DNA of 41,672 nucleotides from Verrucomicrobiia bacterium Tous-C4TDCM (GTDB lineage Bacteria > Verrucomicrobiota > Verrucomicrobiia > Verrucomicrobiales > Akkermansiaceae): the NCBI GenBank assembly GCA_002304315.1, contig NEUO01000011.1:1-41672 (forward strand). The letters are read 5' to 3'. The notes under the pieces were generated by a model. The model worked only from the letters and a program-made list of their open reading frames with translations, had not been told where the DNA came from and ran no database searches. The position numbers and the translations under genes were made by a program. How positions within the stretch are numbered: position 1 is the stretch's first letter; every line of letters starts with the position of its first letter. Below, one piece after another: positions 1-8,808 of the stretch.

Positions 1-15
1 CTCAAAGCCAAAGTT

Positions 16-285
16 TCAGGGTCGCTTTTGGAACGTAATGCACCGTTCCGATCGATCAAAACCAGCCACATACCCACCCCGATACTCGAGTACCTGTGAC
101 GATCCACCGGGCTCCGGGGTAAACACGGCCACGCCGCTGACCGGATCGCCCAGTTCCCCTCTGATTTCAGATTCAGATCTGCCGATAAAGCTCTTCTCCC
201 AGCGATCCTGACGCCACCGAACGAAGCCCGACATGGCCGCTCCGAGCACCAACAGAACTACGAAAAGGATCCAAAATCGCCTCAT
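16..285 (-). CDS. Small membrane-anchored hypothetical protein
   Basis: The 89-residue product starts with one hydrophobic segment (about residues 4-21) preceded by two arginines, so it is probably anchored in the inner membrane with a short periplasmic domain. That domain holds a motif like SESEIRGELGDP, loosely similar to the repeat in SmpA/OmlA-type lipoproteins, but there is no lipobox Cys and I cannot assign a family. It lies 68 bases downstream of the RND permease on the same strand and could be read from the same transcript. Function unknown. Confidence 0.6.
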   Translation of the reverse strand: MRRFWILFVVLLVLGAAMSGFVRWRQDRWEKSFIGRSESEIRGELGDPVSGVAVFTPEPGGSSQVLEYRGGYVAGFDRSERCITFQKRP

Positions 286-353
286 TAGCTCAGTTTCCTA
301 CACATCTGATAATCGTAGGACAATCACTGATCTCTCTCCGGGGGACCCGGGAA

Positions 354-3300
354 CTACGCTTGCACGCTGGAAGCATGCGCCACGGTTCCGATCTCCAGCT
401 CCTCCTCGTCGATCTCCTCATGCGGCCGGTGCTTCGCCGCGATGATCGAGTAGAAAGCCGGCACCACGAACAGCGTGAAAAGGGTCCCGACAGTCATCCC
501 GGCCACCAGCACGATGCCAATGCTGTTCCGCGCCTCCGCCCCGGCTCCGGTCACGAAGATCAGCGGTGCATGCCCGAAAACCGTCGCCGCCGTGGTCATC
601 AGCACCGGCCGCAAGCGGGTCAGTGCCGCCTCGCGCAAGGCGGCGACCTTCTCGAGGCCCTTCGCCTGCAACTCGTTCGCGAACTCCACGATCAGGATCC
701 CATTCTTCGCGATCAAACCGACCAGCGTGATCAGCCCGACCTGCGAGTAGATGTTGATCGTCGTGAAATCCAGGAAGGTGAACGCCAGCGCTCCCGAAAT
801 CGCCAGCGGCACCGAGCCGAACAGGATGATCAGCGGATCGCGGAAGCTGAGGAACTGCGCCGCCAGTACCAGGTAGATCAGCACCACCGCGAAGCCGAGC
901 GTCACCACCAGTGCCGACCCTTCCTTCCGGATCTGGCGAGACTCGCCGGCGTGGTCGAGCGTGACTCCCGGCGGCATGGCCAGCTTCGCCGCATCCTCTA
1001 ACACCCGCAGCCCGGCCTCCTTGGTGACGCCCGGCTGGACGCCGCCGAAGATCTTCACGGCGTTCCGCTGTTGGAAGCGGTTGAGCGTCCGAGGCGAGGT
1101 GGTGGCCTCCAGGCTGGTGAAGGTGGACACCGGTACCAGGTCGCCCTCCGGCGTCTTGATCTTGAGATCGAGCAAGGGCCCGACCGCCGAGCGGTCGCTG
1201 TCGCCAAGCTGCGGGATGACCTTGTAGCTGCGGTCGAAGTAGTTGAAGCGGTTCACGTAGGCTCCGCCTAACAAAGTGCCGAGTTCCTGGCCCACACCCG
1301 CCAGATCAAGCCCGAGATCCGCGAGGCGCTCGCGATCGATCAGCACCCGCGCCTCGGGCCGGTCGATCTTCAAATCCGTGTCGACGTAGAGAAACTTCCC
1401 GCTTTGAAAACCCGCACCGATGATCTGCTGCGCCACCCCGAGCAGCGGCTCGGCCGGGCCATCGGTCTGGAGCACCAGCTCGACGTCGTATTGCCCCGAA
1501 GTCGGCAGCGAAGGATCCAGCCGCGGGAACACCCGCAGTCCCGGCACCTGCGACACCGCCCCGAAGACCTGGCCATACATCTCCTCGGTGGTCCGCTCGC
1601 GTTCGCCCCACGGCTTCATCTTCATCCCGCCAAAGCCGCCCCAGCCCGCGGTCAGCGACCACATGTAGTCGGCCTCGGGAAAGGCGGTGACGTTTTTCAC
1701 CAGCTCCAGCGACTCGCGGTTCACCGCCTCGATGGTCGCGTCCGGCGCGGTGTCGAGGAAGAGGCTGATGTGGCTTTGGTCCTCCACCGGCGCGAGCTCG
1801 CTGGCCGACATCGTGTAGAACGGATAAGCCGCGAGCATGATCAGCGCCGCGACCCCGACGATCACCCAGCGGATCCGCAGCGCGCCGTCGAGCAGCACCG
1901 CATAAGCCGCCTTCACCCGGTCGAAGGCGCGGTTGACGAAGCGCGTGAGCCGGCCCTCCTTGCCCTTCGGATGAATGAAACGCGAACTCATCACCGGCGA
2001 AAGTGTTAGAGCGACGAAACCCGACACGATCACCGCCGCGGCCAGCGTGATGGCGAACTCAAGGAACAGCGACCCGGTCAGCCCGCCTTGAAAACCGATC
2101 GGCGCATACACCGCCGCCAGCGTGATGGTCATCGCCACCACCGGACCTTTCAATTCCCGCGCCCCGATCAGCGCGGCCTGAATCCGTGACTTCCCTTCGC
2201 GAACGTGGCGCTCGACGTTCTCCACCACCACGATCGCATCGTCCACCACCAGCCCGACCGACAGCACGATGGCGAGGATGGTCAGCAGGTTCAGGCTGAA
2301 ACCGCAGGCCAGTATGATCGCCGCGGTGCCGATCAGCGAGATGGGCATCGCGATCAGCGGCACCAACGCGGTGCGGATCGATCCCATGAAAACGAACACC
2401 GCGAGGCCGACGATGAGAATGGTCTCCGCCAGCGTCTTGCTGATCTCCTTCAGCGCCTCGCGCATGAACATCGTGCCGTCATAGGCGAGGTGCATCTCGA
2501 TGTCCTTCGGCAAGGTCGGCTGGATCCGCGCCATCTCGGACTCAAGCGCTTTGGCGACGTCGATCTCGTTCGAACCGACCAGCGGCCAGACCCCGAGATA
2601 GACGCCCTCCTTCTCGTTGCGCTTGGCAATCAGATCGGGCTCCTCCGCGCCGAGTTCCACCTTCGCGACATCGGTCAAGCGGATGATCGCGCCGTTGCGT
2701 TCGACCACGATCAGCTTCTCGAAATCATCGGTGGACCGCAGGTCGGTGTTCGCCAGCAGGTTCACCTCCACCAGGTTGCCCTTCGTGCGACCGACCGCCG
2801 CGAGGTAGTTGTTCCGCCGCAGCGCGGACTGGACGTCGCCGGGTGTTAGATTGAGCGCGGCGAGGCGGTCGGGATCGATCCACACCCGCATCGCGATCGG
2901 CCGGCCGCCTTCGATCGTCACGCGCTGGATGCCCGGCAAGGTCGAGAATTGCGGCTGAAGCGAGCGCGACAGCCAGTCGGTGACTTCGGAAACGCTCCGC
3001 TCCGGCGAGGTGAAGCTGAGATAAAAAGTCGCGTAGGGCCGGTCGGCGCGCTGGATCTCGACCATCGGCGGCTGGGCGTCCGGCGGCAGCTCGGCGCGGA
3101 CTTGTTGGAGCCGCGCGCTGATTTCGGCCAGCGCCGCGGTGGTGTCGTGATTCAATTTCAGCCGCACCGTCACCGTGCTGACCCCGGCGCGGCTGCTCGA
3201 CTCCACGTGATCCACCCCGCCGATCTGAGAGACGACGCGCTCGATCGGCGTGGTGAGAAAGCCGCGCACCGTCTCGGCACTGGCCCCGTAGTAGATCGTG

Positions 3301-3446
3301 GTGACCAGGACCGACGAGCTTTCGAGCTTCGGGAATTGCTGCACCGGCAGCGAGCCGACTGCGCGCCAGCCGACGAGGACGATCACCAGGTTGACCACGA
3401 TGGCCAGCACCGGGTGCTTGATGAAGAGATCGGTAAAGGAGCGCAT
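354..3446 (-). CDS. RND efflux transporter permease (HAE1/AcrB-like)
   Basis: A proton-driven inner-membrane pump of the resistance-nodulation-division superfamily. The 1030 residues match the usual length. Visible features are the N-terminal helix (TDLFIKHPVLAIVVNLVIV), two large periplasmic regions, and two blocks of transmembrane helices at about residues 335-550 and 860-1010. The TM4 proton-relay motif VGLVVDDAIVVVENVERH carries the paired aspartates. The adaptor gene ends 18 bases upstream on the same strand, so the two form an operon. No TolC-like outer-membrane channel gene is in the window. The substrate cannot be read from sequence. The family is HAE1 (drug or hydrophobe) rather than the heavy-metal CzcA type, judged by the N-terminal wording and TM4 motif. 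Confidence 0.95.
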   Translation of the reverse strand: MRSFTDLFIKHPVLAIVVNLVIVLVGWRAVGSLPVQQFPKLESSSVLVTTIYYGASAETVRGFLTTPIERVVSQIGGVDHVESSSRAGVSTVTVRLKLNHDTTAALAEISARLQQVRAELPPDAQPPMVEIQRADRPYATFYLSFTSPERSVSEVTDWLSRSLQPQFSTLPGIQRVTIEGGRPIAMRVWIDPDRLAALNLTPGDVQSALRRNNYLAAVGRTKGNLVEVNLLANTDLRSTDDFEKLIVVERNGAIIRLTDVAKVELGAEEPDLIAKRNEKEGVYLGVWPLVGSNEIDVAKALESEMARIQPTLPKDIEMHLAYDGTMFMREALKEISKTLAETILIVGLAVFVFMGSIRTALVPLIAMPISLIGTAAIILACGFSLNLLTILAIVLSVGLVVDDAIVVVENVERHVREGKSRIQAALIGARELKGPVVAMTITLAAVYAPIGFQGGLTGSLFLEFAITLAAAVIVSGFVALTLSPVMSSRFIHPKGKEGRLTRFVNRAFDRVKAAYAVLLDGALRIRWVIVGVAALIMLAAYPFYTMSASELAPVEDQSHISLFLDTAPDATIEAVNRESLELVKNVTAFPEADYMWSLTAGWGGFGGMKMKPWGERERTTEEMYGQVFGAVSQVPGLRVFPRLDPSLPTSGQYDVELVLQTDGPAEPLLGVAQQIIGAGFQSGKFLYVDTDLKIDRPEARVLIDRERLADLGLDLAGVGQELGTLLGGAYVNRFNYFDRSYKVIPQLGDSDRSAVGPLLDLKIKTPEGDLVPVSTFTSLEATTSPRTLNRFQQRNAVKIFGGVQPGVTKEAGLRVLEDAAKLAMPPGVTLDHAGESRQIRKEGSALVVTLGFAVVLIYLVLAAQFLSFRDPLIILFGSVPLAISGALAFTFLDFTTINIYSQVGLITLVGLIAKNGILIVEFANELQAKGLEKVAALREAALTRLRPVLMTTAATVFGHAPLIFVTGAGAEARNSIGIVLVAGMTVGTLFTLFVVPAFYSIIAAKHRPHEEIDEEELEIGTVAHASSVQA

Positions 3447-3464
3447 GAGGCCGGATGGTTTCGA

Positions 3465-4565
3465 TTACTGGCCTTGCGGAGCCTTCCCGGCATCGGCGAC
3501 GAGCACCCCTTCGCGGAGTTTGAAGGACCCGGACGCCGCGACCGGTTCCCCGACTTTCAAACCGCTTTCAATGATCACCTCGTCCCCCATCACCGACCCG
3601 CTTTTCACCAGCCGCATCGCGGCCCGCGACTGGCCCTGTGGGTCCGCGGCAATAACAAACACATGGTCGCCCTCCGGCCCGCGGCGCAGCGCGCTCACCG
3701 GCACCGCGACCACCTGGCGGACCGTGCCGACCGGCACCCGGACCTGCACCGAGGCACCGGGCGGCGGAAGCTTGCGGGCGTCATCGACCTTGGCCCGGAT
3801 GTTCGCGTTGCGGGTGTTGCGGTCGATGAGGGAATCCAGCGCGATAATGGTGGCGCTCACCGGCGCCTCCTTGTCCGCGCCGATGACCTCGACCACGTCG
3901 CCTTCCTTCAGCCCGAGCGCGACGGTCTGGGTGACGGTGAAATCGACATGCACCGCCTCGTCCACGCCTTGCAAGGTCGTGAGTTCGACGCCTTCGATCA
4001 GATACTGGCCGGGATGCAGGTCCGACAGCCCGATGCGGGCGCGGAACGGCGCACGGATCATATTGCGGGCGATCATCGCCTTGGTCCGCTCCATCTGGGC
4101 CAGCGCGACATCGCGCTCGGCCTCGGCTTCGTCGAGATCTTGCTTTGAAGTCGCGTTGCTGGTGTCGAGCGCCGTCAACCGCTTCAAAGTCGCCTCCGCC
4201 AGCGAGGCCTGCGCTTCCTGAGCCTTCAGCTCGGCCTCCTCCACGGTGGTGTCCAGCACTACCAACTCGGCCCCTTCTTCCACGATCTTGCCCGGCGTCA
4301 AATCGACCCGCTTGACCACACCCGGCAGCTCGTTTTTCAGCATGACCGAACGCAGCGCCAGCACCGTGCCAACCGCGTTCGTCGTGCGGCGGTGCTCCAC
4401 CTCGCGTGCCGCTTGAACGATCACCGCCTCCATCGGCTCCGGCATCATCGCCGCCTCGGCCGCGGCCTCCGCCATGTTGGACTTTTTCAAAGCCGCCAGA
4501 GCGAAACCAATGCCGGCCACAGCCCCGATGAGTCCGAACGATGCGATCCAAGGTGCTGCCTTCAT
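3465..4565 (-). CDS. RND efflux periplasmic adaptor (membrane fusion protein)
   Basis: This protein links the inner-membrane RND pump to an outer-membrane channel. From the chosen ATG (MKAAPWIASFGLIGAVAGIG) it has 366 residues: an N-terminal membrane anchor, a lipoyl/barrel-sandwich half (LPGVVKRVDLTPGKIVEEGAELV), a helical hairpin rich in Ala, Glu and Lys at about residues 95-150, the second lipoyl half (RAPFRARIGLSDLHPGQYL) and a beta-barrel domain. An in-frame ATG 21 codons upstream exists, but it would put a Cys/Arg-rich stretch before the signal anchor, so the internal start is preferred. The permease gene follows after 18 bases. Confidence 0.92.
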   Translation of the reverse strand: MKAAPWIASFGLIGAVAGIGFALAALKKSNMAEAAAEAAMMPEPMEAVIVQAAREVEHRRTTNAVGTVLALRSVMLKNELPGVVKRVDLTPGKIVEEGAELVVLDTTVEEAELKAQEAQASLAEATLKRLTALDTSNATSKQDLDEAEAERDVALAQMERTKAMIARNMIRAPFRARIGLSDLHPGQYLIEGVELTTLQGVDEAVHVDFTVTQTVALGLKEGDVVEVIGADKEAPVSATIIALDSLIDRNTRNANIRAKVDDARKLPPPGASVQVRVPVGTVRQVVAVPVSALRRGPEGDHVFVIAADPQGQSRAAMRLVKSGSVMGDEVIIESGLKVGEPVAASGSFKLREGVLVADAGKAPQGQ

Positions 4566-4666
4566 GATTCCAGATGAGGGGAGGATACAACTCCGTCTCG
4601 CGCGGCAAGTAGGCAACAGCTCCCCCACTTGTCAAACCCGGGAAAGTGAAGTTTGAACCAAGGGAG

Positions 4667-4924
4667 TTACACAAGGACGAGGAGAAGAAAACCCGAGACC
4701 GCGAGCAGATTGAGCCAGAGGAACAAGCGACAGATTCGAAGCCTCCAAAGCTCCCCCCTTTTTACGGCGATTTCCTTCGCCTGCTCCCAATCGACCCACG
4801 CCGTGACTCCGCAACTGGCGCCGGTCGTGTAGCCCTGCCCATGCTTCAATGCATAAGGCCGGATCACCGCCAACCAGACGGAGACCGATCCCAGAAGCCC
4901 TATGCTAAAGAGCAACCCGCCCAT
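4667..4924 (-). CDS. Small two-helix membrane protein
   Basis: An 85-residue product with a hydrophobic helix at each end (residues about 2-22 and 65-85) and a charged middle (WEQAKEIAVKRGELWRLRICR). No family recognised. Its ATG begins one base after the TAA that would end the restored reading frame of the upstream SRPBCC gene (TAA-A-ATG). The two were therefore probably translationally coupled, which also supports reading that gene as frameshifted rather than ending earlier. Confidence 0.6.
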   Translation of the reverse strand: MGGLLFSIGLLGSVSVWLAVIRPYALKHGQGYTTGASCGVTAWVDWEQAKEIAVKRGELWRLRICRLFLWLNLLAVSGFLLLVLV

Positions 4925-4925
4925 T

Positions 4926-5409
4926 TTAATTACCCTGTGTACTCAAGTTCTCATTCTCACCCTTCTCCGCCAAGTCTTTGATCACCGCGTTACGCTCCTC
5001 CAGCAGATTTCGCATGTATCGCTCCAGGAAAAGCCGGTCCGCCAGGTGACCCAGCACCCCCCAGCGGCGCGACGTAATCAAACACGTCGGTCATCCGCGT
5101 CCCTCCCGGGATTTCCTCGAAATGGTGATCATGCACGAAGGACCGGAACGCCCCCGTCACCATCGAATCGCGGAAATGGACCGGCCGGGTCATGGCATCG
5201 ATCCGGCTCGTCAAGCGCTGGCGGATCCCGAAATGAACCGCTTCCCAAGTCACCGTCTCCCCCGTTTCAATCAGCCCCGAAGTCCGCCCCGCCACCGCCC
5301 GCTCCCGATGCCGTGTCTGGCTTTGCTGATGGACATCGATGCTCCGAGCCAGATCGAACACCCGCCCAATCGGGGCAGTGATATCGGTCACGATTTCAAG
5401 CCGCGGCAT
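4926..5409 (-). pseudogene. SRPBCC-family protein, broken by a one-base frameshift
   Basis: The reading frame from ATG 5409 gives MPRLEIVTDITAPIGRVFDL and continues as a START/SRPBCC fold (polyketide cyclase-like hydrophobic-pocket protein) to DVFDYVAPLGG. It then changes to an unrelated Gly/Pro-rich frame. Ignoring one base of the six-C run at 5057-5062 restores LGVLGHLADRLFLERYMRNL, followed by a normal charged tail ending at TAA 4926-4928. The restored protein has about 160 residues, the usual family length. The break could be a true mutation, a phase-variable tract or a sequencing error in the homopolymer. Family members often bind small hydrophobic ligands; the ligand here is unknown. 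Confidence 0.8.
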
Positions 5410-5694
5410 CGGCGCAGTCTCCACCCACCCCATCGAACTGCAACGCAGGATTCCCCACCGGGACCGCGGATCTTCCCCGGCCTTCGTAGCAAACCGATCT
5501 TGGAGCCGAGGCGACGTGGGATCGCGAAGTAGGCAGTCCGCCGAAGCACGGGAGGAGCCCGCCACCCATTCCACCCCGCATCGCCAACAACAGGCGTCCC
5601 CTTCATCCCTCAGATCAAAGCCCCCAACCCGGCCATTCCCCAACTTCGCGCTCGTCGGGCCAGTCCCGCGCCGGTTAGTCACTCGGCCGGCCCC
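5410..5694. other. Intergenic region with a degenerate repeat copy
   Basis: This is the divergent gap between the SRPBCC gene and the AMP-ligase-like gene. Around 5545-5590 it holds a stretch (CGCCACCCATTCCACCCCGC and following bases) that resembles the core of the ACCGGGTGCGCGG repeat family at 15301-15671. Long open frames cross it on both strands, but they show repeat-like composition and no recognisable domain. No convincing promoter boxes were seen. Confidence 0.5.
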
Positions 5695-6939
5695 ATGCTC
5701 TTCTCCCGCTGGCAAGAAACCGTCTCCCGATTCCGGCACGCGCCCGCCTTGTTCGAAGGCGGGCGGGCGCTGTCTTTCGCCGACCTCGCCGAGCGACTGG
5801 CCGCCCTCCCGACCGCAGACACCACGGTCATCGCCCGCGGCAGCGCGACCGACGTCGCCCTGGCAGTCCTGCAAGCCTGGCGCGACGGCCAGGCGGTGCT
5901 CCCGCTCGAAGCTTCATCCGCTCTTCCCGATCTCCCCGCCGAGCTCCCCGCAGGAACCGCCCACCTGAAGCTCACCCCGGGCATCGAAGGCAAACCGCGC
6001 GCCGTGTTCTTCACCGCCGATCAGATCGCCGCCGATGCCGACCGCCTCGCCGCCGCGATGAATCTCCGCCCCGGGATCCCGAACCTCGCCGCGATCTCCG
6101 TCACCCACTCCTACGGCTTCTCCAGCATCCTGCTCCCGCTGCTGCTCCACGGCGTGCCGGTCCACGCGGTGGAAGTGCCCTTCCCGAAAGTCATGGCCGA
6201 TGCGATCGATGCGCACGATGCCGTCGTCATCCCCGCCGTCCCCTCGATGTGGCGCGCCTGGCACCGCGCCGGATTCCTTCTGCCGGAAAAGATCGCACTC
6301 GCCGTGTCCGCCGGTGCCCCGCTCTCCCTCGAACTCGAACACGCGGTCTTCGAGAACGGCGGCCTCAAGCTCCACAATTTCTACGGCGCCAGCGAATGCG
6401 GCGGCATTTCCTACGATAACAGCGCCACCCCGCGGACCTCCGCCGCCGATCTCGGCACCCCGCTCGACGGCGTCCTGGTGACGCTCGACGCCTCCGGCCG
6501 CTTCCACATCGCCAGCTCCTCCGTCGCCCTCGGCTACGAAGCCGCTCGCGACGGCGAGGTGCTCGGTGGTGGCGAATTCCTCACCCAGGACCACGGCCGG
6601 ATCGAAGGCGGGCGCCTGCTGTTAGAAAGCAGCGGTGCGGAGTCGATCAACGTCGCCGGCCGCAAGATCGGCCCCGCGAAGATCGAAGCGGCCCTGATGG
6701 CGACCGGCCTGTTAGAGAAGGCCCGCGTCTTCGGCGTCCCGAGCCACGACCCGGAGCGGGTCGAGGAAATCACCGCTCTGGTGAAGCTGAAATCCGGCAC
6801 GCTCGAGCAGCTCCGCCAGCGCATGTCCGGCACCCTCGAAGGCTGGGAAACACCGCGCCATTGGGAAACGGCGGCGGATGAAGCCGAATGGTCACTCTCC
6901 AGAGCGGACCTGAAGAAGCGGCACACCTGCCTGCCTTGA
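5695..6939 (+). CDS. AMP-binding (acyl/aryl adenylate-forming) enzyme-like protein
   Basis: Resembles the ANL superfamily, which activates carboxylic acids with ATP for transfer to CoA or a carrier protein. Motifs in order: a weak P-loop-like stretch LTPGIEGKPRAVFFT near residue 95, the A5-like motif FYGASECGGI near 225, and an A7/A8-like region TQDHGRIEGG and INVAGRKIGPAKIEAAL near 300-340. At 414 residues it is shorter than typical acyl-CoA ligases (500 or more). The final lysine motif (usually xGKxxR) is replaced by LSRADLKK, so activity is uncertain. The next two genes encode a FabZ-like dehydratase and a P450, which suggests fatty-acid-like or polyketide-like metabolism. Start MLFSRW chosen as the first ATG giving family-like sequence. 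Confidence 0.8.
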   Translation: MLFSRWQETVSRFRHAPALFEGGRALSFADLAERLAALPTADTTVIARGSATDVALAVLQAWRDGQAVLPLEASSALPDLPAELPAGTAHLKLTPGIEGKPRAVFFTADQIAADADRLAAAMNLRPGIPNLAAISVTHSYGFSSILLPLLLHGVPVHAVEVPFPKVMADAIDAHDAVVIPAVPSMWRAWHRAGFLLPEKIALAVSAGAPLSLELEHAVFENGGLKLHNFYGASECGGISYDNSATPRTSAADLGTPLDGVLVTLDASGRFHIASSSVALGYEAARDGEVLGGGEFLTQDHGRIEGGRLLLESSGAESINVAGRKIGPAKIEAALMATGLLEKARVFGVPSHDPERVEEITALVKLKSGTLEQLRQRMSGTLEGWETPRHWETAADEAEWSLSRADLKKRHTCLP

Positions 6940-6986
6940 GCGACATGCCAGCGGGATCAAGCGGCGCTTGAGGCTGAGCCGTCCGG

Positions 6987-7056
6987 GGGAGCGCTGACTT
7001 TAGTCGGCGAGTCTTGCGGTCCGCGATCTTTCTTGGCGGCTGAAGCCAGCGCTCCC
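6987..7056. repeat. REP-like imperfect inverted repeat (GGGAGCGCTG family)
   Basis: Two arms of 22 bases face each other: GGGAGCGCTGACTTTAGTCG and following bases at 6987-7008, and the complement of GGGAGCGCTGGCTTCAGCCG at 7035-7056, with about four mismatches. It lies in the 210-base gap between the convergent AMP-ligase-like and dehydratase genes, where it could also form a terminator-like hairpin, although no T-tract follows. The arm start GGGAGCGC is shared with the hairpins at 15386 and 33602. Confidence 0.65.
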
Positions 7057-7149
7057 TTGCCTATCCCAGCTTAATCCCGTGCCAATAGAAGAAGACCCTG
7101 AAACCAAAATCTCTTGCCTCCATCCCATCCCCAAAACCCGCCATCCCCC

Positions 7150-7575
7150 TCACCCCGCCTCCTGCCCGCTCAGCATGATCTTCGCCGACGCCAGCGGCCG
7201 ATCTCCCACGCTGACCTCGCCGGAAACCTGGATCATCCCGCCCAGCCGCCCTTCCACCTCCGCCCGCAGCGTCAAGGTTTCGCCGGGCTTCGCCGCACCG
7301 AGGATCTTCGCGCCGCGGACGCCTGTTAGAAGGAGGTTCGCGAGCGGCGGGATCGCCGGATCGCTCTGCACGACCACCCCGCCGAGCTGGGCGATCGCCT
7401 CGATCAGGATCACCCCCGGCATCAGCGGATTCCCCGGGAAATGCCCGGCCAGGAAGCCTTCGTCGCCGCGCACGAGATAGCGGGCGGTCGCCGACCTGCC
7501 GGGATCCAGCGATTCCAGCGCATCGACAAAGCGGAACTCGGGACCGTGGGGCAACGCGGCGAGGAAGTCATTCAT
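7150..7575 (-). CDS. FabZ-like 3-hydroxyacyl-ACP dehydratase (hot-dog fold)
   Basis: The 141-residue product carries the family signature HFPGNPLMPGVILIEAIAQL. Its His and Glu are the catalytic pair that dehydrates 3-hydroxyacyl-carrier-protein to the 2-enoyl form. Start MNDFLAALPHG is preferred because upstream codons in the same frame form a very long antisense frame over the P450 gene and are not coding. The gene is divergent from the P450, with 57 bases between starts, and convergent with the AMP-ligase-like gene. The primary fabZ usually sits with lipid A genes, so this stand-alone copy may serve a specialised acyl pathway. Confidence 0.88.
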   Translation of the reverse strand: MNDFLAALPHGPEFRFVDALESLDPGRSATARYLVRGDEGFLAGHFPGNPLMPGVILIEAIAQLGGVVVQSDPAIPPLANLLLTGVRGAKILGAAKPGETLTLRAEVEGRLGGMIQVSGEVSVGDRPLASAKIMLSGQEAG

Positions 7576-7632
7576 TCCCCCGATCCATCCGCTCTTCGCC
7601 GACTCTGGCAAGTCCGGATCGACACGCGACGT

Positions 7633-8796
7633 ATGCTCGCCCCCGACGCCATGCCCGCCTTCTCCGATCCCTTCCGCGACGCCCGCACCGATCCCGGCGT
7701 GATGCGCTGCCCCTTCCACGGCGAGGACATCGTCATGCTGCTGCGCCACGAAGACGTCCGCCGCGCGGCCAAGGACTGGCAAACCTTCAGCTCCGACGCC
7801 CCCTTCCGCGTGCCGATCCCGTCCGAAGAGGACGTCCGCACGATGCGCCAGCTCCCGATCGAAACCAATCCGCCCAAGCACGGCGACTACCGCGACATCG
7901 TCGAGCCCTTCTTCCAACGCGCCAAAGTCCCCGCCATCATCGCGCAAGTCGAGTCGCTGATCGGCGGCATGCTCGACGCCGCCTTCGCCCGCGACTCCAT
8001 CGAGATCGTCCACGACTTCGCCCTGCCCGTGCAATCCCGGGCGCTCACCTATCTTCTCAACGTCCCCGAGTCCGAAGCCGAAATCTGGATCGGCTGGGGA
8101 ATTCACGTCTTCAAGGTCAGCGGCGGCGAGTTCAAGCAGGGCAACGTGCTCGAGGACTACCTTCATCGGCAGTTCGACCGCGCCGCTGCCAACCCCGGCG
8201 ACGACTTCTTCAGTGCCCTGACCCAGGCCACCTTCCAGAACCGCCCGCTGACCCGCGAGGAGATGATGGGCTTCGCCAACCTCGCCTTCGCCGGCGGCCG
8301 CGACACCATCATCCACACCATCTCCTGCGCCCTCGGCCACCTTGCCGCGCATCCGGAAGCCCTCGAATTCCTCCGCGAGGACCCGAAACGGATCACCCTC
8401 GCCGGCGAGGAATTCTTCCGCGTCTTCATGCCGCTCACCCACATCGGCCGCGTCTGCCCGGCGGACACGGAAGTCCACGGCGAAACCGTCGCCGCCGGCC
8501 AGAGGATCTCCCTCTGCTGGGCCTCCGCAAATCTCGACGAAGCTGCCTTCCCCGATCCCATGGAAGTTCGCCTTGACCGCAAGCCGAACCCCCACCTCGC
8601 CTTCGGCTTCGGCACCCACCTCTGCCTCGGTGCCCCGCACGCCCGGCTCATCCTGCGCAGCCTGCTCAAGCTCTGCTGCGAAAAAGTGGAGCGCCTGGAA
8701 ATCGTCAACGCCACCGAACGCATCGAGCACGAGGCCAAGTTCGACCGAACTTTGGGCTACGAGTCTCTAACCTTGCGGATGGTCGCGCGGCGGTGA
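7633..8796 (+). CDS. Cytochrome P450
   Basis: A heme monooxygenase of the soluble bacterial type, 387 residues from ATG 7633 (ATG 7651 is equally possible). Motifs: the oxygen-binding I-helix FAGGRDTI, the ExxR pair in GEEFFRVF, and the heme loop FGFGTHLCLGAPHARL with the axial Cys near residue 331. The N-terminus contains PIETNPPKHGDYRDIVEPFF, the usual DPPxHxxxR-type stretch. The longer frame upstream overlaps the divergent dehydratase start and is not used. No dedicated ferredoxin or reductase gene is nearby, so redox partners must come from elsewhere. Substrate unknown; the neighbouring acyl-activation and dehydratase genes hint at a fatty-acid-like or terpenoid substrate. Confidence 0.93.
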   Translation: MLAPDAMPAFSDPFRDARTDPGVMRCPFHGEDIVMLLRHEDVRRAAKDWQTFSSDAPFRVPIPSEEDVRTMRQLPIETNPPKHGDYRDIVEPFFQRAKVPAIIAQVESLIGGMLDAAFARDSIEIVHDFALPVQSRALTYLLNVPESEAEIWIGWGIHVFKVSGGEFKQGNVLEDYLHRQFDRAAANPGDDFFSALTQATFQNRPLTREEMMGFANLAFAGGRDTIIHTISCALGHLAAHPEALEFLREDPKRITLAGEEFFRVFMPLTHIGRVCPADTEVHGETVAAGQRISLCWASANLDEAAFPDPMEVRLDRKPNPHLAFGFGTHLCLGAPHARLILRSLLKLCCEKVERLEIVNATERIEHEAKFDRTLGYESLTLRMVARR

Positions 8797-8808
8797 TAAG
8801 TCCATGTC

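Noticed and set aside
7150-8730. A 526-codon minus frame covering the P450 gene
   Set aside because: Only its last part (from 7575) is real, encoding the FabZ-like enzyme; the rest has no family-like sequence and lies over the P450.
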